A DNA stretch of 64,000 nt, taken from the NCBI GenBank assembly GCA_013397695.1, contig VYZI01000124.1:505763-569762 (forward strand), in the 5' to 3' direction. Of this stretch, positions 1-10,620 are shown piece after piece. Position numbers and translations under genes: made by a program. This stretch comes from Centropus unirufus (Eukaryota; Chordata; Aves; Cuculiformes; Centropidae). The notes beneath the pieces were generated by a model that did no database searches, was not told the DNA's origin, and was given only the letters and a program-made list of their open reading frames with translations. Numbering within the stretch: position 1 is the first letter of the stretch; every line of letters begins with the position of its first letter.

Positions 1-15
1 GGGGAAGAAAGAAAA

Positions 16-42
16 GGGAAAGAATGGGGTGGGGGAGGAGGG
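16..42 (+). other. Potential G-quadruplex
   Basis: Four runs of three or more guanines (16-18, 26-29, 31-35, 40-42) are separated by loops of 7, 1 and 4 bases, which satisfies the usual G3+N1-7 pattern. It lies at the upstream edge of the CpG island. Folding is inferred from pattern only. Confidence 0.5.
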
Positions 43-521
43 CTTGTCGGCGGCTGCACATGAAATATCGCCATGTTGGTGGAGGACTCGGCTGTAATCA
101 CTACTAGCGAGGGATCACTCGCCCCTTTCCCTTCCGATACATCCCGAGAGTCCCCTGAGCAGCGCGACCGAGGCAGCCCCACCGCGAAAAGCAGCGATAC
201 AACCACCTTCCCCTCCCGCAGCCCCGACCCAGGGGGGTTCCGCGAGGAGGTGGAGCGGGGGTCCGGGGGCTTCGCATCCCAGAGTCCCCAAGCACCCTCG
301 GGCACCGCTGCCTGCTTGGTTCCCCTCGGTGAGAGGAGGGGGCAGGGCGAGTCCAAAGGGACGGAGCTCGCTACACAGCCCTCAGCAGGCAATAGGTTAA
401 AAGCGCGGAGGGGGGAGGGGGGAGAGCAAAGAAAGAAAAAGAGAAAACCTAGCCTGACTTTGCCTCTTAGAAAGCTTTAGGTTGCAGCCCTGCCTTCCAA
501 GCATTCTTTAAACTAGAAATG

Positions 522-583
522 TGGGAGGGACTCCAGGAGGGAGAGAGGGGGAAGTGGGGGGGGGAGAGAGAGAGGGAGAGAGA
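522..583 (+). repeat. Polypurine tract with GA mirror repeat and G-runs
   Basis: The + strand is almost all purine from 535 to 583, interrupted by one T at 555. It has long G-runs at 556-564 and a perfect 17-base mirror repeat of alternating A and G centred on G575 (567-583). Such tracts can form triplex (H-DNA) or G-quadruplex structures and are common near vertebrate promoters. No coding meaning is apparent. Confidence 0.6.
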
Positions 584-1267
584 TGGCTATCAACTGAATT
601 CATTACTGTAAACATCTCCCTGGGGTGTCAGGCAGGGAGGAAAAAAAGGCATGACTTACATTAGCAGGGAATAGTCAGATCTGAGACATCATTACGGCTA
701 AGATCAGCCTGCAATCTCGGCTGAAGGCAGGCGCAGGACTTGGAGAGAGCCAGACGCACGCACTCACACATACACTCACATATCTGTGTCCGATGCCTTC
801 TCCGACTTCCAAGGGTCCTGGGTCTCCGTGCTTGCACCTCATGTGATCCTTTCATCACTTCCAGAGGACAGAAAAAGAGAAAAAAAGAAAGAACCCCCAA
901 GACCAGGCGTACTCCCGGTCCTTTCTCGTTTATTTTTTACCGGAGAAGGAGGAGCGGCTGAGGGAAGAGCGAGTGAATCGAGGAGAGAAAGTGCGTTGGG
1001 GATGCCAGAACCGCGGGCTGCGCGCTGGAGGAGGAGGTGGCGGAGAAGCGGGGAGGACGATGCCGCTGCCTCGTAAGGGCGGAGGAAAGCGCGGGAGGCG
1101 CAGGGGTCGCTCCGGCGCGGCGGCAGCGGCCGGCGAGGAGCGGGGCCGGCAGGGAGCGGCGGAGGGCGGCGGCCAGCACGGAGGAGCGGCGGCGGCAGCA
1201 AAGTTTTGGTGTGGGGGGCCCGAGGCGCGGAGGGGGATTATAATCGGTGCCGGCGAGGGATTCCGAG

Positions 1268-1781
1268 ACACCGCCAGGTATAGTTGGGATTTCATTTGTC
1301 TCTTTTCCTTCCTGGTAGTTCTGCCTCCGGGCGGTTTAAAGCTCCGGTGCTCTTTGCCTTCTCGGGGGAGGCGAAGTTGCCGAGCCGGGATCAGGCTGCG
1401 TGTCACGGATGTCGCCCCCGCCTCATTAAAGCCCCCGGTCCGCGAGTGCGTGGCACCGGGCACACTCACGCGCGCATTTATGAATGGCCAGCAGCAAGTA
1501 TTAGGAAGGTCCTGGGGTTATTTTACTCCAACCTGAGTTAGGAGTGGGACTCGGAGATCGCAGCTGCAACCCGGTCCCGGACGCGTTTCAGTGCCGAGCG
1601 GACGGGAGCCCAACCTGGGAGCCGAACCTGGCTTCCCCCCCGTGGCCCCCGCACGGCGTCGGGCAGGGAAGGGGGAGCCGAGGACTGCTCCTTTTCGGGG
1701 GGACGAGAGGGGGAGGGGAACCATCAGAGTGTCTGTGTTAGACCCACCGCCAGCATTATTTGAGAAACGGGAACTTTAAAG
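1268..1781 (+). other. FLRT2: Candidate FLRT2 non-coding first exon (boundaries uncertain)
   Basis: The coding exon at 48957 onward begins with a 3' splice acceptor, so at least one upstream exon must exist. The best donor in the CpG island is AAG|GTGAGC, with the intron starting at 1782; it matches the vertebrate donor consensus closely. A TATAAT-like element at 1239-1244 would place a start near 1268. Alternative donors are CAG|GTATAG (intron from 1278) and GTG|GTGAGT (intron from 1923). Transcription could equally begin further upstream, since 590-1000 also reads like a 5' leader. The interval is a hypothesis; only the presence of a usable donor is seen directly. Confidence 0.35.
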
Positions 1782-2455
1782 GTGAGCCGTGCTCGGAAGA
1801 GGCAATCGTTTTAGCTCGGCGCTGGCAAGTGTTAAGAGATCTGAAGGACGGGGAGAGCAGGGAGCTGCGCCCGGCGGGAGGATCCATCATCCCCATCAGC
1901 TGCCTCTGGAGCGGGGCTGGTGGTGAGTGGGTGGGGGCGAGGTTGGAAGAATTGGATCAGCGCTTCTGAATACAACGGAGCCCCGCGTAGACCTGCTGAG
2001 TTAGGCGGTGATCGCTGTCAAAATAACAACAAATACTGCGGGCTGGGAGAGGGGTGGGAAGGAGATGAAAAACAACTACAACAAAATATGGAAAAGAAGA
2101 CAAACAGCTGAAACAGTCTCTCTGAAGCATGAGATGAAAGCCCATGAAAGATAAAGAAACCAGCAGCAAAGTGAGAGAATAAGACTCTCCATCTTCTTTT
2201 CAGAAAGGGAATCAGTCAACAGGAGCTTTTAATTAATTTTAATGGAGAGAATCTGTTCTAAGTCTTACAATAAGCTAATAAATCCAAGCCACAAATCCGT
2301 GTAAATTCCTGTACTGTGTGTGAAAGGTACTGGTTAGATTTCCTCAGATGATGCTTTTTGTAATTCAGAGCTCAGCTAAATGGAAGAGGTTCCTTGCATG
2401 AGCAGGAAAAGACACTAAAGGGAGTCAGACCTCCCTTTAACACACAGATCTGCGC

Positions 2456-2480
2456 GCACACACACACACAAATACACACA
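2456..2480 (+). repeat. CA-dinucleotide microsatellite
   Basis: A short, slightly interrupted run of CA units lies just outside the CpG island, preceded by GCGC. A second small CA cluster lies at about 6970-6983. Confidence 0.8.
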
Positions 2481-5400
2481 TGGGTGCACAAAAGACAGGA
2501 TGTGTGTTAAAGAGAGGTTTATTTACTGCATCTAACTTTACAGTGCTTGCAGGGAAATTAAACCAGTTTAGAGGTTGAAACTGATCATGACTTGGGTTTA
2601 AAGAACCCAACCAACCAGACAAAACACCCCCACAATTTTCAGTGGACTTAATTTCTTGCTTCATTCACTGACATGGCCTTTCTCCAAGAGCACCTTTATC
2701 TGTTGTAGTTTGAGAGGAAATTAATGATTTGGTTTCATATGTATACATAAAAATATATTTTGGAAGGAGAAAAATTCATCCTGGCATTTTTGCAAAACAC
2801 TTCAAAGGTACTGTACCTGTGCCTCTATCCACCTTTCTTTATAGAGTCAGTGTGTGCAGTATCATCACTCAGACATAATCACTGCATAATCAAAAAGATA
2901 AAACAGATGTTATATAAAAGTGGTGTAAAAATGGTAGCATTGATCTTGTTATTGATAATGATGTGAGGGATTTCAAACATCATTAGTATTTGTAGGAGGT
3001 TTGCTATTTGAGCTCTTATTCTATATATGGATATGGTAGTGAAGCAGTTAAAAGTAAGAGAACGCAGGCCTGGAGTACTGTAGGTGAAGCAAGTCAGAGC
3101 ACTGTGTAAATACAGTGTCTGTAAAACCCTCCGTGACTAGAGCAGTTGTCAGTGTTATCCAAAGTCAAAGGCTGTAGCAAGAGGTGGTGCTGGAATGAAC
3201 CCAGTCTTCTTAAAAGTGTTGCTCCTCACATACACATTATATTTTGGAAAAGGTGATGTTATCTGTATCGGACTTTTAGAGTATGGATCTAATTTGAGCT
3301 ACTGTTACAAGTCACATTTGTATCCTGGCCTGCTGGATAGTTTGATTTAGGACGTAGACACATCTCCTGTGCAACCTTAAACCCTCCCAGTTGGAATCTG
3401 CATTACACAGGCTATGGTTTCCTTTGAGAATCAAGAATGTGCTTGCCTTTATCTGCTTAAAATAGCAGTATCTAAAATGTAGGGTGTTATTAGAGCTGCC
3501 TTTCCTACCCTTCTGCAGAAAAGAGGTAGAGACATAGTTTTACCAAGACAAGAGAACAAAAAAGGAGTTAAAACAAGCATAACTACCAAGCTTTTCCCTG
3601 TACTGAACTTTCTATTTAAAGTACTAGAAAGACGGCACACTCAAGGTAATGTTGTTTCCAGGAAGATGAGAGCTTTATTTCTTAAATAATTTCTGCTCCC
3701 TCTTTAATCTCAAAATGAGTTCATTTTTCACTAGATTACTCTCATATAACTTCTCAACTTTTACCAAACAGATTCAAATCCAGTCCATTAGTGACCTCTA
3801 TCTGTGAGAAGTGTATAGTTAGTAGGTTTTTCCCTGTGTCTTCACCATAGCGGGTTGGAAACAGGCTATAAATTATTTTGGTCTTTTATACCTGCAGATC
3901 ACCCATCTTGTCAAGTTGTCAGTGTTGTATCCATTACAGACAATGTGATTTACTAGAGTTGTAAACAGGAAAACAAGAAAATCAAATCGAATTCCAAACA
4001 GGTATCTAACACCTGGAGGGAATGCTAAATCTATCCAGCTATTCCAGTGACAAAACAATGAACATTTGCAAAATTTAAAAAAAAAATATCCACTGTTATT
4101 GAACATCAACAATAAAGGAATTGCATTTATGTTTTTCTAATGGTTTAATACTTAATCTATAGCAGGCTGATTGTATGTGAAATTTTATTGTGCCTGAGTG
4201 CTTACATAATAACTGAAACTTGAGACAAACGTTCAGACCAGATATACTCTAAGTAGACTTTATAGTAGCAGGGTGTTTAAAAAAGGCAAAAAAAAATCCA
4301 GCTGTGTCTATATTAAGAATACATGTCAGAGATCAAGGAAAAGGGGGTCTTTATAAACATATGGTCTCTTTTAAGGGATTATTAAACCCAGCTTCCCAAT
4401 ACTAATTTGTCTCTTGTTTATATCTGCAGCTATATTCCATGTTTTAGTTAGTGATTGTAAATGGCAGTTGAGGACTTGATCAGCAGTATCTTTGGGTAGG
4501 TGAATACCATTGTTTGACATTTCCCAGATTGTACTTGATTACCTCAGTGCTTGGTAATACGATGTTTTTAGGTGTTTCCTTCCATTCCCCTTGGGCAGTC
4601 ATTTTAGGAGTCTTTCTACCAATGCTTTTTATTTATTTCCTCAAGAAACTAACAGAACTGGAAGTTACCCCAGAGGTATAAATATATTTGCAGTTTAGTT
4701 GTCATTTAAGAAAAATAGAAAATAATATTACCTAGTTACTACTGTAAAGAAGGCTTAATTTAACATAGAGTGAAGATAGAAGCTTTCATTTCCTAACCGC
4801 TATGTGTAGCCTACACCTTTCAAGTAGTGACTCCTTTTAAAGAAAAACAACCACAAAATATCATCACTAAAATTCGTTTTTTGACAGGCATGTTTTATTC
4901 ATTTATTTAAAACAAACCAAAACCTTAATCCATAAGTAATGCTCAGGAATGAAGTGTTTGAAATAAAAACTATTCTCTGTTTAACAAATTACATTCTAGT
5001 CACATCAAACAGCATGTTACAGCAATGGTGCAATTTTATCTGATACTTTCAGCCACTGGTGAAAGGTGTTGGAAACTTCTTATGCCTTCCTTTTGTTATT
5101 TAAGATTTACTTGGCTGACGGATGGGCTTTTACTTCTTTGATTCCTTCTTTAGACATGGCCCTTTGAACAGAATCAAAATTAAATACTAGCAACATTTTA
5201 AAACAAATTCATCATGCTCTGTTCAGCATTCCTGAAAACTTAATGATCCATAAAGAGGTCTGTAAAACATCTGTTCTAAAAAGACCCTTGTGCTATCTAT
5301 CTACTCTACCTGGAAGCAATTCCTTATATATTTTGCTTCAAGCTGCCACTACTTTATTTATTAATTTGTTATAAAAGAAACCCTTTCTTACCTAGTTTAA

Positions 5401-7780
5401 TGTGAGGACGTATTTATTATAAAAGCATACGGCACAGAGAATTTTTGATCATTCAAAGGTGCACTGTCATTGAAACTGATCCTTCAGTCCTTATAGACAA
5501 AACTCAATAGGTTTTTTATGTATAGGATCAGATCTTTGTTAGAATTGGTTCTGCGGAGTGATGATTTTACTTTGGCCCCTAGTGAGAAGTGACTTGCTTT
5601 CAATAGGCCTTGTCAGTATTTTGTAGAATCTATGTTTGCAAAGAGGAATTTTAAAGGTCACAAATGTTCTGGCTTGGCTTTCAAGTCAATAGACTGTTTT
5701 CATCACCAACTACCTATTCACAAGGTAATTTATTATTGTAATTTTCTGCAATAGTCCTGAGTTAAAGACTACAGTCAAAAATCTTTGAAGAAAAAGAATA
5801 ATTTTGAAAGGTAGTTTGGACAATAGTCAGTGAATTACTGTAATAGTCTGCAGTCTGGTTTTACAAATCCCCAGCCTAGGTGGGGATATATCTTGATCCA
5901 CAGAATACAGAAGAGGGCATTTAGTTCCTTTTACTGTCATTTATTATGAATATATCACAGTGAACATGTTTGGATGAAGGGGGCAAGCCTTCTGCTCTTT
6001 GGTCAGAGTTCTTCAGTTCTTCATGGGTAATCTATTTATCTTTATGCAAATTCAAATAAACATCAAATCAATTCCCTCCTAAAAACATGCTAGTTATGAC
6101 TGATCTGAAACTATTCTACAATCTTTATTCAGATAAAATTGGCACTATCTGTTTAATGCCAGGGGTTCTGAGGAAGATTTAGAGGCAAAAGATTTTGGAA
6201 TTCCATCTCTCTGATTCATTAGCCGTTCACCGGGACACCCTTCTGTGTTCAAGAAGATCTGGCCAGGCTGAGACTAGACACTTCTCTCATAGTAAATACT
6301 GTAAACTGTACAGAAGTGCTACATGACCCATTAAGAGCCAGAAGGGTCACAGTTCTGAATGAAAAGCCTCATCAGCACCTTCTGAGAACTAGTCGGTATG
6401 CAGCAGCATCCGTCCCAGTTTCTGCTGGCAGCTTTTGTTATCCCTTCATCAAAACCAACAGGGAAAATTAAATTAAAGAGCTTTTCTCCATATTACTTAT
6501 CGTCCTGCACCACATAGTCACATGAGTTGCTCATAACTCACTAGCTATTCCATAAGAGTTAACTCGGAGACATTATGTGGGAAAGGGTTGCTCATGTGGG
6601 GAGATGACACAGTGCCTCTGCAGCATTTCCTAGCACTGCTAAGAGCCTTCAGTGATGCTTATGTGCAATCCTCAGTCCTCATACTGGTAGTAGAAGATGG
6701 CATCATAGTCAAACTGTAGCTGTAGGACCATCAACCACAGGATAGTAGGTTCAGAGTTACAAATATTTAATTCTTTGGAGATTTCCTGCATACTTTTCCT
6801 GTAGAGAAAAAGAAACACAATATTAGGCCTCTTTTTAAAAGGGCATGACATTCACAATGTCATTGTAAATTAATGCAACAGAAAAAATATTTTACTTCAA
6901 CAGCTTACTAACAGAACTACATGTTTAATACACAGTACTGAAGAAGAAATGCAGGTTTTATATTTATATACGCACGCACACACATTTGCAGAATTTGTGT
7001 ATGGGTTACATATATAAGTAAATGTGTCATCACAGAGGTCTCACTCAGACCATTCAAAGCATACTTAATTCCATTCAAAATGAACTTTTTGGTGAGCTGA
7101 AAATCAAATTAAACAAAAGAAAAACTTATCTTTTTCTTTCAGTGTGTTTCAAGTTAAAGCTGGGTTAAAAAATAAGGTACTCCCAAGAGGTGTTGCTCCC
7201 AAGGTCAATGAAAAGACTGTAGCAGGCTTACCTGTGCTTATGAAATAGAACTTCACAGCTGAAAGACTGCTTTTTAAATTAATGTATTTGATGAGAGACT
7301 CAATCCTCCTCTCCTTCACTGGCAAGTTAATTTCACAGACGCTCTTCTCATGATTGGGGATTACTCGTGTGAGCAATAATTTGAATACCCCAAAGTGATG
7401 TCATTTAGCTGTAAATGAAGATGATACAACCCCACCAGCGCGTCTCTGGTTATACTAAAGTATATATACTTTCATTAGTAATTTCTTCATGTCTATATGA
7501 GGAAGCAAGCCATGTCGGTAGAAGTCAAATGATTATAATTGCATCCGTATTAGGATTGTAGCATTATATGCATTTGTCACAGACATAGCCTACATAGATG
7601 TACTTCTGTAGACTAGGAATTGGGTGTGCATATCATCTAATGGATTATGATTTTGGTAAATGAGGCAGTTTAGAAAGCCTGTTGCATGCCTGAAATGCGA
7701 GCTGAAACTATGTGAGGTGTCTTTAAATGAATGAATATTTGTTAGTAATGTCTTTGTGTTACCTTATAATTTCATCTGTG

Positions 7781-7802
7781 ACCTAGGAATTTTTTCCTAG
7801 GT
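7781..7802. repeat. Perfect 9-bp inverted repeat
   Basis: ACCTAGGAA at 7781-7789 is exactly complementary to TTCCTAGGT at 7794-7802, leaving a TTTT loop. It contains two CCTAGG palindromes. Function is unknown and chance is possible. Confidence 0.75.
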
Positions 7803-10439
7803 GGTGCTTCTTGTGTCACAGAGAGATTTGCATCAACTAAATATATTCCTTTTAGCAATCTCGTTCAACTGGCTTCACAGGCCATCTAATTGGCTGGCTT
7901 ACGTTTAACCTTATTCTTATCTTTAACCACTTAGATTTGGAGTTAGTTACAAATGTTGCTGGACTAAGCATTACTTATTGAGCCATATCAGTTGAAAACT
8001 TCCTGTTTATTTCGTAATCTATTATTGTTTTATATATATATATCACTTTGATGCCAGAATCCATATGAACCTGGATTGGATTGTTGGAGGAGTCCCATTT
8101 AATATGTTAATGCTTTATATGCATATTGTATCGTGTTGCACTGGTCCATTACTGTAAACTCCAACATTATTATCATTGAAAAAGGTAATCTGAATATAGT
8201 AAAGACATATAATGCTAACCAACAGCTCACAGTCATCTCTAGTGGTCATAAAATTTTCTTTCTTGATTTAAATGTTTCTATAGACTTAATCTAAGACATT
8301 TTATCTTTTGAGCTGCCCATAGAAAATGAATTTCCAATGCAAAATAAGTAAATCAAAGTAAAAAGTCTTGTTATCCAGTCTGATAAATTTCTCCTTCTTG
8401 AAAAATAAATTTAGCAAACTAACAAGAAATTTCCTCTTACCAAAGGGAAGTACACAGTTAGAGACTTAAAATTTAGCAGAACATGAACTCATAGACACAT
8501 ACACAGTGTCATTCCCAACTGTATTGCTAAATCCTGTGTATCAAATTGGTATATGCCCAACAGTGATTTTTGAAATAGCTTGTTCTGGCCCTGTGCCATG
8601 CACTTCACTGAAGAGCTGTTTCTTAGAGGATTTCAGCAGTAAATTGTAAAATGCATTTTGCCAGTAGAAGTCCCTTTTTTTTTTCTGTGAGAAATTGCAT
8701 TTGCTGTTTCACAAAGTTAATTTCAGAACCTTATTCTTCAGCAGTTGTGCAACAGAATAACGGTCTTGACTCAGAGAGAAAAGTGTCTACCATTATAGCT
8801 TTGAAAATACTTAGGCAAGAAAGAAGCAGAATGGACATCTCTCTCTTTTTTTAATGTGCACTTTAAATGCCACAGACAGAGCCAAATCACTTGTCATTGC
8901 CCAGAGATGCCTGAGCGCCTGTGGCACAGCATCCAATAGCAAGGTTACTCTAACTGCTTTATCCATGTTGTACCCTAACAAAATCTCTTTTTTATTCATG
9001 TGGTAATGATGAACATGCACATACATGCATACAGGGACACATGCACACAAAATATCGAAAAAAAAGAATTTTCTGAGAGAATTAGAGTGGCAAGAAAACA
9101 TCTCATAAAATCTATTTCATGCTGAAGCTTAATGTCTTCCTTTTTTAACTAGATAGCTGGGCAGTCAGAGATCCTGTAAAATACAAAAGGGGAAACTGTA
9201 TGTGAGTTTTTCTCGTTTGTTTGGCTTTCTCCCCTGGTTCTTTTCCTTCGTAGTTAATATAAAATTGTTTTCACAAGTAGTTCTCTGTTTAATATGATTT
9301 CTTTTAAGAATCATGCAATTGGACTTCTGTTTTTTTGAGTGCTGGCTATAGGGTGCTCAATCCTTACTTTTACACTAGTAGTTTAGTTTTTAATTATGTA
9401 TAAGTCCAGTAAAATGCAGTCATTTAAAATTGAATAAAGAAAAAGAAATCCCAAAGGAACAAAATGCAAAAGCAGAACCAAAGGAAAATAAAACCCACAT
9501 ACCAGGAACCATGGAAATCTCAATGCTACCAAAATAGTTGCTTTCTGTCCTGCACTGAATAATCTTATGGGTATCTATTTAATTTAATATTTAGTACCAA
9601 ATACAGGTCTCAGCTAGGTAGTTTTTTATCACAAGAATCAAACACTCAGCTCTGTCTTCAGATCAGCACAGTGGATCTTTATAAATTCGGAATAAATGAT
9701 ACATTAGAATTGCTGCCAGCAGCTCTGGCAGTAGAACTGTTGATCTGCCCAGATTCTCTTAGCTGAAAAAATTTATCAGCAGATCCACACATCCTACATG
9801 GTGTGACTGTGGATTTACAGACAAGAAGACAGGATGATTGAAAGCGGATGGATGGCATGAGCATAAATAGGTCACGAGCTACCAACTGCAGAGCTTGATC
9901 CTGAGCTTCGGGAGCGATGATTATAAATTTCAGAACCCCTCTAAAGATGAGGAGCTCTCTAGGTAGAAGGGTTTGGCATTAGTTCTTTGCCCTTCATTTG
10001 TCGAAAGTTGGAAGTGCATAGATCAGTCTGTGTGAGCAGAGATGACTCTGATTCATAACTCTCATCTCTGTGACATTGATGGAAACTCTATTGGATCAAA
10101 TGCATAGGTATTCTAATTACGAACCTCTGATATTCAGAAATTCCCTTAGGCCATCAATATCTCATATGCAATCATATTTTACAAGGTGCTGAATGATTGG
10201 TTATGTGTGTGCTGACCAAGTGAAGAGCTCCTGCAGTCTAGCCAACCAGCTGCAGAAAGATGATTCTCTTCGAGCACTAGAAGAATCAACACCTTTAACT
10301 TTCAGATAACATCAGTATCGGTTTACAAGCTACTTAGGTCTTGTGAATAAATATTTGGTGATCTTGGGAAGGGGTGATGAAGTATAGCCCTGTATATCAT
10401 TTGTGTTGAATGGTTACCACATTTGACAGAAAGGCTTTC

Positions 10440-10620
10440 TTTTTAACTCCTTAAAAGCTATGCTAATTAAAAGACCTGTAGCCTTGCTATGAGATCTACA
10501 CTCCCTTCCACCATCTGGGGTATTTTGATTGACATGCATTTATATCCTGGTAGCAGCACACTTTCTTTCCTGTTTCTTTCTCATGTTATCTCTTTATTTC
10601 TTAAATACATGTGACAGCTG
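10440..10620. promoter_or_regulatory. Candidate intronic regulatory element
   Basis: This block holds TAATTA (10464-10469), a canonical PBX/MEIS-type TGATTGACA (10526-10534) directly followed by ATGCAT (10534-10539), and an E-box-like CATCTG nearby. The clustering is seen; enhancer activity and conservation are inferred and untested. Confidence 0.25.

Larger units (their letters stand above)
1..1950 (+). promoter_or_regulatory. FLRT2: CpG-island promoter region, probably of FLRT2
   Basis: This is the only strongly GC- and CpG-rich part of the window, densest at about 1000-1260 and again at 1330-1900; the sequence turns AT-rich after about 2000. It lies upstream of, and in the same orientation as, the FLRT2 coding exon, with no other gene between. 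A TATAAT-like element sits at 1239-1244 in GC-rich context. Vertebrate FLRT genes carry non-coding 5' exons upstream of a single coding exon, which fits this arrangement. Several open frames cross the region, but they are compositional (Arg, Gly, Pro and Ala runs). The exact transcription start is not visible and the assignment to FLRT2 is inferred from position. Confidence 0.72.

Noticed and set aside
73..480. 135-codon + frame in the GC-rich 5' region
   Set aside because: Composition follows the purine and GC-rich DNA, there is no domain-like pattern, and the frame overlaps an antisense frame of similar quality. It is best explained by low stop density in a CpG island.
930..1536. Long overlapping frames on both strands (179 and 187 codons)
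   Set aside because: They are rich in Arg, Gly, Ala and Pro, overlap each other on opposite strands, and cross the likely FLRT2 leader. They are a CpG-island artefact.
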